5,504 nt of DNA, from positions 1 to 5,504 of the forward strand of contig CAZRXM010000056.1 of NCBI GenBank assembly GCA_964604045.1, read 5' to 3'. Shown here one piece after another: positions 1 to 5,277 of this stretch. The DNA comes from DRVP01 sp964604045 (GTDB lineage: Archaea > Thermoproteota > Bathyarchaeia > Bathyarchaeales > Bathycorpusculaceae). The notes below the pieces were generated by a model. It searched no databases. It saw nothing but the letters and a program-made list of their open reading frames with translations, and was not told the DNA's origin. How positions within the stretch are numbered: the first letter of the stretch is position 1; every line of letters starts with the position of its first letter. Position numbers and translations under genes: made by a program.

Positions 1-1575
1 ATCACGGGATATGCAGCAGGATACGTAGCTGCGGCCATGCCACGCTCAGGCGGCGGCTACGTCACAATTTCCAGGGTAATCCATCCATCTATAGGCTATA
101 TTGCAGGATGGCTAATGTTCCTTGCAGAAGCATTCTCCTATGGGTTAATCGGCGTAGCTGTATTCGAAGGGATTGGCATATTCTTTAACATTGCTATTGC
201 GCCCTCAACAGTTGGAATATGGGTTGAAGATCCAGCAGTTTTGTTCTTGGGTGGAATCATCATAGTATGGATTTTTACAATAGTCGCGCTTTTAGGAACC
301 AAACTTTACGGACGCTTAATGGAAGTTTTATTCTACATACCAGCGGTGATAACGATAATCTTCTTTGCAATGTGGGCTGCTGGTGCAATGAACCCTAGCC
401 TAGTCGAGGAGGGGGTAGTAGAAGTAATGTGTGTTAGACCAAAAAGCATCGTGGATTTAGCTATTGCTGGTGGAATGTTGAAGGCAAAAACTGGTTTCTT
501 TGACGCATTCTCTGTTGCAATGGGTGGTGCCTTCTGGGCTTATATGGGTTGGTATGCCACAACTTTCGTAGCTGGTGAGGTTAAGGAGGCAAATAAGAAG
601 CTTCCAAAAGTGCTCCTTGTTGCAGGACTAATAATTATGATAGTTTATTTGTTGGCTTCATCGCTGTCGGCGTTCCCAACAATGAAAGTTGAAACCGTAA
701 GGGACGCTGAAAATAACGAATGGAGCTTCTATCAAGCATATTCCTTTTTAAGCTACGGCAAAGTTAACTGGACAGCCGTGTACGAGTACGTAGGCGTCGA
801 CCCAAACGTTACAAAATACGGTGCGGGGAACTGGACGCATATAGCACAAAGCAAAAAATTCCCCGAGCTTCAAAAAATCAACTTCCGAAAAGCTTGGAGC
901 ACAGGCATAGCTTCAATTATTGCTAGAGGCATGCATCTTGAAATTATATCTTGGCTGATTGCTTTAGGCGGGGTGCTCTGGATTGCCAACGACATTCCCC
1001 CATTCCTACTTGTGGCTTCTAGGACCTTCTTCGCTATGTCTTTCGATAGAATGATGCCTGAAAAGTTTGCCTACGTTAGTGAAAGGTGGCACGCTCCCGT
1101 CTGGTCAATAATAATCACAGCAGTCATCGCCATTCCAGCTTGCATATCTGAGTCTGGATTTCTCGGGTTGGACAAATACTTAATGTGGTCAAATGTTGTT
1201 GGCACGGACATTTTCGATGCATTTTTCTTAACGATGTTCTGCGCCTCTTGTATGTTACTTCCTTTGGAAAGGAAGGAAATCTATGACAGAGCAGCTGTTA
1301 AACATTCTATTGGCACGGTTGTGGGACTAGGATTCTGTGCAACTATGGGAGCAGCTTTCTGCTTGTACCTATTCCTAAAAGAATCTAAGTGGATTTTCGA
1401 TCCCATAGGATGGGCTCAAGCTGAGGGTTATCCACCAGAAGCTGGAATTTACAGTTTATACGGTTTCTTAGCTTGCATTATTATCGGTGTACTGCTGTAT
1501 GTCTACTACATGTACCGGAACACCACCAGAGGCATTGACATGCGCACACTGTACCTCAGCATACCACCAGAATAG
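1..1575 (+). CDS. APC-family amino acid permease, 5'-truncated by window edge
   Basis: This is a multi-spanning membrane transporter, probably taking up or exchanging amino acids by cation-coupled or antiport transport; the substrate cannot be told. The reading frame is open from base 1, and the twelve codons before the first ATG (base 37) encode the end of a membrane helix, so that ATG is internal and the true start lies upstream. Numbering from the first codon (524 residues), the APC signature MPRSGGGYV (13-21) follows TM2. Approximate helices follow at 33-62, 79-101, 105-127, 172-191, 203-224, 314-340, 367-384, 399-421, 435-459 and 482-503. GGAFWAYMGWY (175-185) matches family TM6, and ASRTFFAMSFDRMMPEKF (339-356) matches the cytoplasmic loop after TM8. 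The TM7-TM8 loop (about 225-313) is unusually long and has three N-glycosylation sequons. Family assignment is firm; specificity is unknown. Confidence 0.9.
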   Translation: MTGYAAGYVAAAMPRSGGGYVTISRVIHPSIGYIAGWLMFLAEAFSYGLIGVAVFEGIGIFFNIAIAPSTVGIWVEDPAVLFLGGIIIVWIFTIVALLGTKLYGRLMEVLFYIPAVITIIFFAMWAAGAMNPSLVEEGVVEVMCVRPKSIVDLAIAGGMLKAKTGFFDAFSVAMGGAFWAYMGWYATTFVAGEVKEANKKLPKVLLVAGLIIMIVYLLASSLSAFPTMKVETVRDAENNEWSFYQAYSFLSYGKVNWTAVYEYVGVDPNVTKYGAGNWTHIAQSKKFPELQKINFRKAWSTGIASIIARGMHLEIISWLIALGGVLWIANDIPPFLLVASRTFFAMSFDRMMPEKFAYVSERWHAPVWSIIITAVIAIPACISESGFLGLDKYLMWSNVVGTDIFDAFFLTMFCASCMLLPLERKEIYDRAAVKHSIGTVVGLGFCATMGAAFCLYLFLKESKWIFDPIGWAQAEGYPPEAGIYSLYGFLACIIIGVLLYVYYMYRNTTRGIDMRTLYLSIPPE

Positions 1576-1576
1576 C

Positions 1577-1584
1577 CTTAAATA
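1577..1584 (+). promoter_or_regulatory. Probable TATA box for the membrane-protein gene at 1626
   Basis: CTTAAATA lies just after the permease stop codon. An archaeal start site about 24-26 bases beyond its centre would fall near 1604-1607. That leaves a leader of about 20 nt, enough to include the GGTG at 1614-1617. This is inferred from motif and spacing only. Confidence 0.45.
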
Positions 1585-1590
1585 CCCTCC

Positions 1591-1601
1591 TTTATTTTTA
1601 T
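1591..1601 (+). terminator. T-rich archaeal terminator after the permease
   Basis: TTTATTTTTAT begins 16 bases after the permease stop. Archaeal RNA polymerase terminates at such T-rich non-template tracts without needing a hairpin. It sits between the next gene's TATA box and its predicted start site, so termination and initiation signals are interleaved here. Confidence 0.4.
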
Positions 1602-1613
1602 CCTTCGTGGCAT

Positions 1614-1617
1614 GGTG
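1614..1617 (+). promoter_or_regulatory. Shine-Dalgarno-like GGTG supporting a TTG start
   Basis: GGTG ends 8 bases before the TTG at 1626 and can pair with the CACC of the archaeal 16S 3' end. The only nearby in-frame ATG, at 1653, has no comparable site, so this favours the TTG start. Confidence 0.4.
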
Positions 1618-1625
1618 TTTTAGGC

Positions 1626-2528
1626 TTGTATGAACTGGATTTCGTTGTCGACATGGTGGAGGAGCAGCTGGTTAAGGGGAACCTGCGCTGGCTAGCCAAT
1701 TTCAATGAAATCCGTAAAGAATACAAGGTTGGCGATTTAACCTTCCCCCTATATGCTTGCGGAGGGCTACAGGAAAGGGGTTTCTTCCTTTCAAGAATAT
1801 TCTCGGCGCTTGTAACCCCAAAATATAGGGTTCACCTGCTTATTTACACGGAGCAAAGCTTTGACCCAAAACTTGTTAGAAAGCTGATCTTAACCTGCAA
1901 AAACAAGTTTGGCTCCGAGGACTGGATTTTCCTCGGACTTATTCAAAGGGAAGCCTTCCAGAAGGCTGTAAAAGAAACTGTTGCTAGCGTTGCGGACAGA
2001 AATGTCGGCGTAGTTGCCTACAGCCTATCCTCGAGGGAGAAAGTTTTTTCTGACAATGTTTTAGGTAAAGGTTTAGCGAAACAGTTGAAGCTGGCAGAAG
2101 CCAAGTTCGAAGTCTTCGACCTTCCAAACTACCTGAAAAGCTTCACAGTAACGTTCCTTTCCGTAGCTTTGCTCCTCGTGCTCCTTATGCTTCTGGGCGT
2201 GCAAAACATTATTAATCCTCTATCCATGCTGGTAGCCGTTTTAGTCTCACTTCTTCTGGGTTACCGCCTATACAAAAACCGTTTCCATGTCGCGCTTTCC
2301 ATGAATAGTAAGGGCTTCAGGCTTTGGGAGGGCAAAAACGTGAAAGAGGGTAAGTGGGCTGATTTTTCAGACGTGGCCATTTATATTACACCTCAACGTG
2401 AAACGTGTTTAAGGCTTTACTCAAAGGAAGGAAGCGTGGACCTGCCACTTTCAAGGGCTGGGCTGTCAAGGAAAGAAACATATTTATTGGTTAAACGACT
2501 CATAAAGGGAGGCCCGGAAACCCAATAA
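1626..2528 (+). CDS. Uncharacterised two-helix membrane protein with PH-like C-terminal domain
   Basis: I do not recognise a named family for the whole 300-residue protein. Residues 1-165 look like a soluble alpha/beta domain, with strand-like segments near 69-74 (VHLLIY), 99-106 (DWIFLGLI) and 126-133 (NVGVVAYS). Two hydrophobic helices follow at about 173-192 and 197-215, forming a hairpin with a short turn. Residues 222-296 have the pattern of bacterial PH (YcxB-like) domains: a basic start, a MNSKGFRLWEG strand pair, a W-x-D-F segment, and an amphipathic last helix around ETYLLVKRLIKG. Both soluble domains would then lie on the same side of the membrane, most likely the cytoplasm. The TTG start is chosen for its upstream GGTG and promoter spacing; an ATG at 1653 would remove nine residues. 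The gene has its own TATA-like box, so it is probably not co-transcribed with the permease. Function is unknown. Confidence 0.75.
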   Translation: MYELDFVVDMVEEQLVKGNLRWLANFNEIRKEYKVGDLTFPLYACGGLQERGFFLSRIFSALVTPKYRVHLLIYTEQSFDPKLVRKLILTCKNKFGSEDWIFLGLIQREAFQKAVKETVASVADRNVGVVAYSLSSREKVFSDNVLGKGLAKQLKLAEAKFEVFDLPNYLKSFTVTFLSVALLLVLLMLLGVQNIINPLSMLVAVLVSLLLGYRLYKNRFHVALSMNSKGFRLWEGKNVKEGKWADFSDVAIYITPQRETCLRLYSKEGSVDLPLSRAGLSRKETYLLVKRLIKGGPETQ

Positions 2529-2548
2529 TTTCGTTTTTGAAAGAACCG

Positions 2549-2556
2549 TTATTTAC
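2549..2556 (+). promoter_or_regulatory. Weak TATA-like element upstream of proC
   Basis: TTATTTAC is preceded by a purine-rich stretch, GAAAGAA at 2539-2545, that could serve as a BRE. The predicted start site near 2577-2580 would give a very short leader that cuts into the ribosome-binding site. ProC may instead be read through from the gene at 1626, which ends 61 bases upstream. Confidence 0.3.
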
Positions 2557-2576
2557 CAGCAGCCCAAATTCATGTT

Positions 2577-2580
2577 GGAG
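2577..2580 (+). promoter_or_regulatory. Ribosome-binding site of proC
   Basis: GGAG, nine bases before ATG 2590, is the best anti-Shine-Dalgarno match nearby. It selects this start over the upstream ATGs at 2572 (stop after four codons) and 2583 (wrong frame). Confidence 0.55.
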
Positions 2581-2589
2581 AGATGATTT

Positions 2590-3396
2590 ATGGAGAAAAT
2601 TGCCGTTATAGGCGCTGGGGTTATAGGCGGAGCTATAGTTAAAAGCCTTTTAAAGAAGGGTTACCAGGGCAGGGTTATCGCCACCAGGCGAGATTTGGAA
2701 AAACTCAGAGAGCTCGAGAAGCTTGGAGCTTATGTGACGACGGACAACAGAAAGGCTGCCGAAGAAGCTGACATAATATTCCTCTGCGTTAAACCAAACG
2801 ATGTAGAGAAGGTTTTGAGGGAAATAAGTTCGGAGGTTGAGGGCAAAATTGTTATTTCCACAGCCGCCACCATCCCTCTCCAGTTCTATAAGCAAATAGC
2901 GCCTAAAACAAAGTTTGTTAGAACTATGCCTAACATCGCAGCCCTCGTGCAGGAGTCATTCACCGCCTACTGCTGCGACGAAACCCTCAGCAGCGAGGAG
3001 AAGGAAAAGGTTAAGCAGATCTTGGACGCGATGGGAGTCTCCGAAGAGATCGAGGAAAAGTACATGGACGCCATAACAGCCCTAAGCGGAAGCGGACCTG
3101 GATACATCTCCATAATCATAGAGGGTTTAATGTACGCTGGGCTAAAAGTCGGTTTGCCCAGAGACCTAGCCCTCTACAGCTCAGCCCAAGCGGTTCTCGG
3201 AACAGGAAAACTCATCCTAGAGACAAAGGAGCATCCAGCTAAGATCAAGGATATGGTTACCACACCGGGCGGTACAACTATAGAAGCGATTTTTGAACTT
3301 GAAGGAAGCCAAATACGTCAAGCGTTAATGAAGGCTGTCGAAGAAGCAACCAAGAAATGTGAGAAAATCCGGGAAAAAATATTGGGGACGAAATAG
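2590..3396 (+). CDS. proC: Pyrroline-5-carboxylate reductase
   Basis: ProC reduces 1-pyrroline-5-carboxylate to L-proline with NAD(P)H, the last step of proline synthesis in the cytoplasm. The 268-residue length is normal for the family. The N-terminal Rossmann motif is IGAGVIGGAI (7-16), followed after the second strand by ATRR (31-34), whose arginines usually bind the NADPH 2'-phosphate. MPNIAALV (113-120) and the C-terminal signatures LSGSGPGYI (165-173) and DMVTTPGGTTIEAI (221-234) are the hallmark dimerisation and substrate-binding regions. Two small departures are visible: GSGPGY where most family members have GSGPAY, and ISTAATI (89-95) where ISxxAGI is common. Both look tolerable. No other proline-pathway gene is in the window. 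The stop codon is three bases from that of the opposing gene. Confidence 0.95.
   Translation: MEKIAVIGAGVIGGAIVKSLLKKGYQGRVIATRRDLEKLRELEKLGAYVTTDNRKAAEEADIIFLCVKPNDVEKVLREISSEVEGKIVISTAATIPLQFYKQIAPKTKFVRTMPNIAALVQESFTAYCCDETLSSEEKEKVKQILDAMGVSEEIEEKYMDAITALSGSGPGYISIIIEGLMYAGLKVGLPRDLALYSSAQAVLGTGKLILETKEHPAKIKDMVTTPGGTTIEAIFELEGSQIRQALMKAVEEATKKCEKIREKILGTK
3374..3379 (-). terminator. T6 tract for the minus-strand gene, inside proC
   Basis: On the minus strand this reads TTTTTT, 21 bases past the stop codon of the nucleotidyltransferase-like gene and within the last codons of proC. Since the two genes converge with a 3-base gap, each must terminate inside the other; this is the closest T-run for leftward transcription. 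Confidence 0.35.
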
Positions 3397-3399
3397 CGC

Positions 3400-4605
3400 C
3401 TACTCTATGATAGGTGTTTCCACCGCAGTGTTCCACCAAGGCTTATCCCACTTCTTGTCGACAACGGGCAGCACCCTTAAAAGTTCCTGCACCCGCTGGG
3501 TCACTGTTGAGACCTCGTTTTTAGACATCCACCTCGCCAAAACATCAGCCCTCTCAAGCAGGTTTTTTAGGTTTAAAGTGACGGTTAAGGCGAGCTTCTT
3601 ATCCTTTTCCAGAACCTTCCTCATCTTCTGGGCGTCGATTTTTTCCGGTCCAGCTCCGATTTCATGGTCTAGGAATATGGCGCAAACGTCTTTAATGTCC
3701 TTCTCCTCCATCCCAATTATGATTTTGTCCCTATCGTAGTATGGATAGGATAGAACCCTGTAGTCGCATCCGTGACATTTCAGCTCTTCTAGGCATTCTT
3801 TCGGCAGGTCGAAGATGAATTGGGCTTTTGAAATTATGATGTTCTCTAAGCCAACAGTGTAGAGATTCTCCTTATACCTTGGAAAAGCTTCACGTACGTC
3901 CACCCTATGCCTTAAATCAATGACGTCGCAGAAAAGGTCCAAAACCGTTATTTTAGGCAACCCCTCGGCAGTTATATCGCAGATGGTTGTTAGTCTATAT
4001 CTTTCGCCATGTCTCCAAGCGTTGAACCGCCTATCGTTCGCCGTTGCAAAAGACTTGTACTGAGTGCCGAAAGCCTTATCCATCTGCAACAAGAGCCGGT
4101 AAAAGTCAACCCCTTGCTTCTTGGGAACTATGAAATCCGTGTCCTTAATCGGTCTTTCAAGAGAACCCCCAGCGTTTGCGCTTTGACAATGAATTTTAAC
4201 GGCTGCACCGCCGAAAAGTAAAGCTGGAATGGGGTTTTTGCTAACCACTTTGCTGAACGCGTTAGGGTAAAGTTCATGAAGCCTCGGCGCGTTCACAGCA
4301 GCCCAAATAGTGACTATGGCGCTTCTCATAGGGAAATAGCCTAAGTCTATGTAGGAGGGTAAACCTAACTCCTCCCTCAACTCTGCCACGTCCACGTGGG
4401 ACGTCAGCGGCAGGTCAACTTCATAGGTAGTTCCATCTAAATCCCTGTACAAAACAAACCTGCCTGAACAGACAGTCCCGTCGCTTCCAGCTTGTTCTCT
4501 ATTACGTTTAATTGAATCCTCGCCGAACATTAACAATAAACCGAATAATCCTTCACAAAACAGTAAATAAGCGTTATTCTTTTTGGAAGAGATGGAATAA
4601 CGCAT
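3400..4605 (-). CDS. Nucleotidyltransferase-like (MNT-fold) protein, 401 aa or about 376 aa
   Basis: The central part carries the nucleotidyltransferase signature. ALLFGGAAVKIHC (128-140) supplies the Gly-Gly helix, KDTDFIV (154-160) the paired aspartates D155 and D157, and ITVLDLFCD (219-227) a candidate third carboxylate. LENIIISKAQFIFD (253-266) and later KDIKDVCAIFLDHEIG resemble the helical part after the catalytic core in AbiEii-like and other MNT proteins. C271, C277 and C280 form a cluster that might bind a metal. Such proteins transfer nucleotides to proteins, RNA or small molecules, and some act as toxins; the substrate here is unknown and no antitoxin-like partner is adjacent. The ATG at 4605 overlaps a good TATA-like box, so it may not be translated. 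M26 (ATG at 4530-4528) is a likely alternative start, which would drop an odd hydrophobic leader. The gene converges with proC and diverges from tRNA-Trp. Confidence 0.8.
   Translation of the reverse strand: MRYSISSKKNNAYLLFCEGLFGLLLMFGEDSIKRNREQAGSDGTVCSGRFVLYRDLDGTTYEVDLPLTSHVDVAELREELGLPSYIDLGYFPMRSAIVTIWAAVNAPRLHELYPNAFSKVVSKNPIPALLFGGAAVKIHCQSANAGGSLERPIKDTDFIVPKKQGVDFYRLLLQMDKAFGTQYKSFATANDRRFNAWRHGERYRLTTICDITAEGLPKITVLDLFCDVIDLRHRVDVREAFPRYKENLYTVGLENIIISKAQFIFDLPKECLEELKCHGCDYRVLSYPYYDRDKIIIGMEEKDIKDVCAIFLDHEIGAGPEKIDAQKMRKVLEKDKKLALTVTLNLKNLLERADVLARWMSKNEVSTVTQRVQELLRVLPVVDKKWDKPWWNTAVETPIIE
3563..3568 (+). terminator. Possible T6 terminator for proC inside the opposing gene
   Basis: TTTTTT lies 167 bases past the proC stop, with a second T6 at 3638-3643. 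These are the first plus-strand T-runs that could stop rightward transcription, which would give proC a 3' tail antisense to the neighbouring gene. Confidence 0.25.
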
Positions 4606-4613
4606 ATATCTAA
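4602..4613. promoter_or_regulatory. Shared AT-rich promoter region of the minus-strand gene and tRNA-Trp
   Basis: On the minus strand this region reads TTAGATATAT preceded by GGAAA, a BRE/TATA-like arrangement. It would start transcription near 4580-4584, downstream of the ATG at 4605. On the plus strand TATATCTA (4605-4612) sits about 25 bases before 4631-4637, which would give the tRNA a leader of roughly ten bases. One element may serve both directions, or two overlapping ones; I cannot tell which. Confidence 0.4.
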
Positions 4614-4681
4614 TTTCCTATGTAAACTCTTAATGCTGTGATCGGGGCCGTAGTCTAGGCAGGTATGACGACGGGCTCCAG

Positions 4682-4743
4682 AACGCCTACACGGGTTTGC
4701 GGACCCCGCGGGATGAAGAGGTTCTGGAGCAGTCGGTAGGGAA
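4682..4743 (+). ncRNA. tRNA-Trp intron 1, probable box C/D methylation guide RNA
   Basis: The intron sits between positions 37 and 38; because A flanks both cuts, the boundary could shift by one base. It holds two antisense elements. GTTCTGGAGC (4721-4730) is perfectly complementary to 4675-4684 and pairs C34 with G4727. ACGGGTTT (4691-4698) is perfectly complementary to 4742-4749 and pairs C39 with G4695. Each pairing base is the fifth base upstream of where box D (4732) or D' (4700) should begin. D' reads CGGA (3 of 4 consensus) and C' reads ATGAAGA (4713-4719, 6 of 7), and 12 nt separate C' from the D position. In Haloferax and Pyrococcus the tRNA-Trp intron is known to guide 2'-O-methylation at 34 and 39. 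The terminal C and D boxes are not recognisable here (GAACGCC and GTCG at the expected places). The bulge-helix-bulge is also imperfect: CTC (4676-4678) opposite GGG (4739-4741), then a C-A mismatch. Confidence 0.6.
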
Positions 4744-4752
4744 ACCCGTAGG

Positions 4753-4783
4753 AACAGCCTTCAAAGGCTGTTTCGGGGAAAGG
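4753..4783 (+). other. tRNA-Trp intron 2 in the variable region (about 31 nt)
   Basis: The segment between the anticodon stem and T stem is 36 nt where 5 are expected. AGG occurs at both ends (4750-4752 and 4781-4783), so the exact cut is ambiguous by up to three bases, but every placement gives variable loop AGGTC. Inside is a 7-bp hairpin, AACAGCC (4753-4759) with GGCTGTT (4766-4772), loop TTCAAA. Outside it CCCG (4745-4748) can pair with CGGG (4774-4777), leaving AGG as a 5' bulge beside a T-T mismatch. This resembles a relaxed bulge-helix-bulge. Introns at such non-canonical positions are known in multi-intron archaeal tRNAs. Confidence 0.7.
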
Positions 4784-4863
4784 TCGTCGGTTCAAATCCG
4801 GCCGGCCCCACCATCAAAGCTATGGTGCAGTGTGTGGTGCTTGATTTATGGTTAGGAAAGTGT

Positions 4864-5256
4864 ATGATGAAGTTAAGCGAGATACAGCCGAGTCAGCTGT
4901 ATATTTCTTCTGAAAAGCTTTCTGAGGTCATGAAAATATTTAACATGGACAGCCCTAGTTGATGGAGCCCATACCAGTCAAGAAGCTTGGAGACGACATC
5001 ATTTTTGTTGATGGTTATACTAGAGCTTTTGCGGCTTTTCAGAAAGGTTCCTGTTTACCGGGAGGACTAGGAGCTGGACTGGGATGCCTACAGAGTCTGT
5101 GTTGAATGGTGTAAGCGGGAGGGGATACGCACAATAGCCGACCTTAAAGGCAGAGTTTTGTCTCAAAGGGATTATGAACGATTGTGGTATGAGCGATGCG
5201 AGAAAATGCAGCAGAACTTAGAAAAGAAAAGGGAGAAGCAGGCCAATTCTCTTTAA
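4864..5256 (+). pseudogene. ParB-like nuclease-domain protein, disrupted by two frameshifts and a stop
   Basis: Three segments in two reading frames join into one ParB-like protein. Segment one starts at ATG 4864, after an AGGA-type site at 4854-4857, and reads MMKLSEIQPSQLYISS onward until TGA at 4960. Segment two, one base over from 4962, begins MEPIPVKKLGDDIIFVDGY and contains the family-like DGYTRAFAAF motif (compare DGHTRA). Segment three returns to the first frame near 5044 with KVPVYRED, a TAG at 5068-5070, then ELDWDAYRVCVEWCKREGI and a charged C-terminus to TAA 5254-5256. The first lesion looks like one lost T (CCTAGTTGATGG). The second removes an undetermined few bases between FAAFQ and KVPV. 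ParB-like domains occur in partition proteins and in stand-alone DNA-associated proteins; this short, roughly 130-residue form is of the latter kind. Sequencing error is an alternative to true decay, but three lesions in 390 bases while the window's other long genes are intact favours decay. Confidence 0.75.
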
Positions 5257-5277
5257 ATCAGAATTTCCATTAGGTTG

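Larger units (their letters stand above)
4644..4813 (+). tRNA. trnW: tRNA-Trp (anticodon CCA) with two introns and encoded CCA
   Basis: The cloverleaf is complete. The acceptor stem pairs GGGGCCG (4644-4650) with CGGCCCC (4803-4809). The D arm is 4653-4669 with GG at 4662-4663. The anticodon stem pairs ACGGG (4671-4675) with CCCGT (4745-4749). The T arm is GTCGG, TTCAAAT, CCGGC (4786-4802). The discriminator is A4810 and CCA (4811-4813) is encoded. The anticodon loop reads CTCCAGA, so the anticodon at 4678-4680 is CCA for tryptophan. Two segments must be removed to close the cloverleaf: about 62 nt after G37, the usual archaeal intron position, and about 31 nt in the variable region. Joining 4644-4681, 4744-4752 and 4784-4813 gives 77 nt including CCA, with variable loop AGGTC. 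Archaeal splicing endonuclease and the RtcB-type ligase would be required. The gene is divergent from the nucleotidyltransferase-like gene. Confidence 0.92.

Noticed and set aside
37..39. ATG at 37 as the permease start
   Set aside because: The frame is open back to base 1 and encodes a helix end joined to the APC motif, so the start lies outside the window.
2650..2895. 81-codon minus-strand frame inside proC
   Set aside because: It lies antisense to the well-conserved Rossmann region of proC, with no homology or start signal; a frame shadow.
3359..3739. 126-codon plus-strand frame across the proC end
   Set aside because: It overlaps proC and is antisense to the nucleotidyltransferase-like gene; its serine-rich, low-complexity composition is typical of antisense frames.
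4009..4221. 70-codon plus-strand frame
   Set aside because: Antisense to the catalytic region of the minus-strand gene, with no promoter or ribosome-binding site.
4682..4743. Intron 1 as a self-splicing group I or II intron
   Set aside because: It is far too short, and it sits at the canonical archaeal protein-spliced position 37/38.
4848..4913. Short frame MVRKVYDEVK... from ATG 4848
   Set aside because: It runs out of frame with the ParB-like sequence and stops after 21 codons; the ATG at 4864 fits the family start MKLSEI better.
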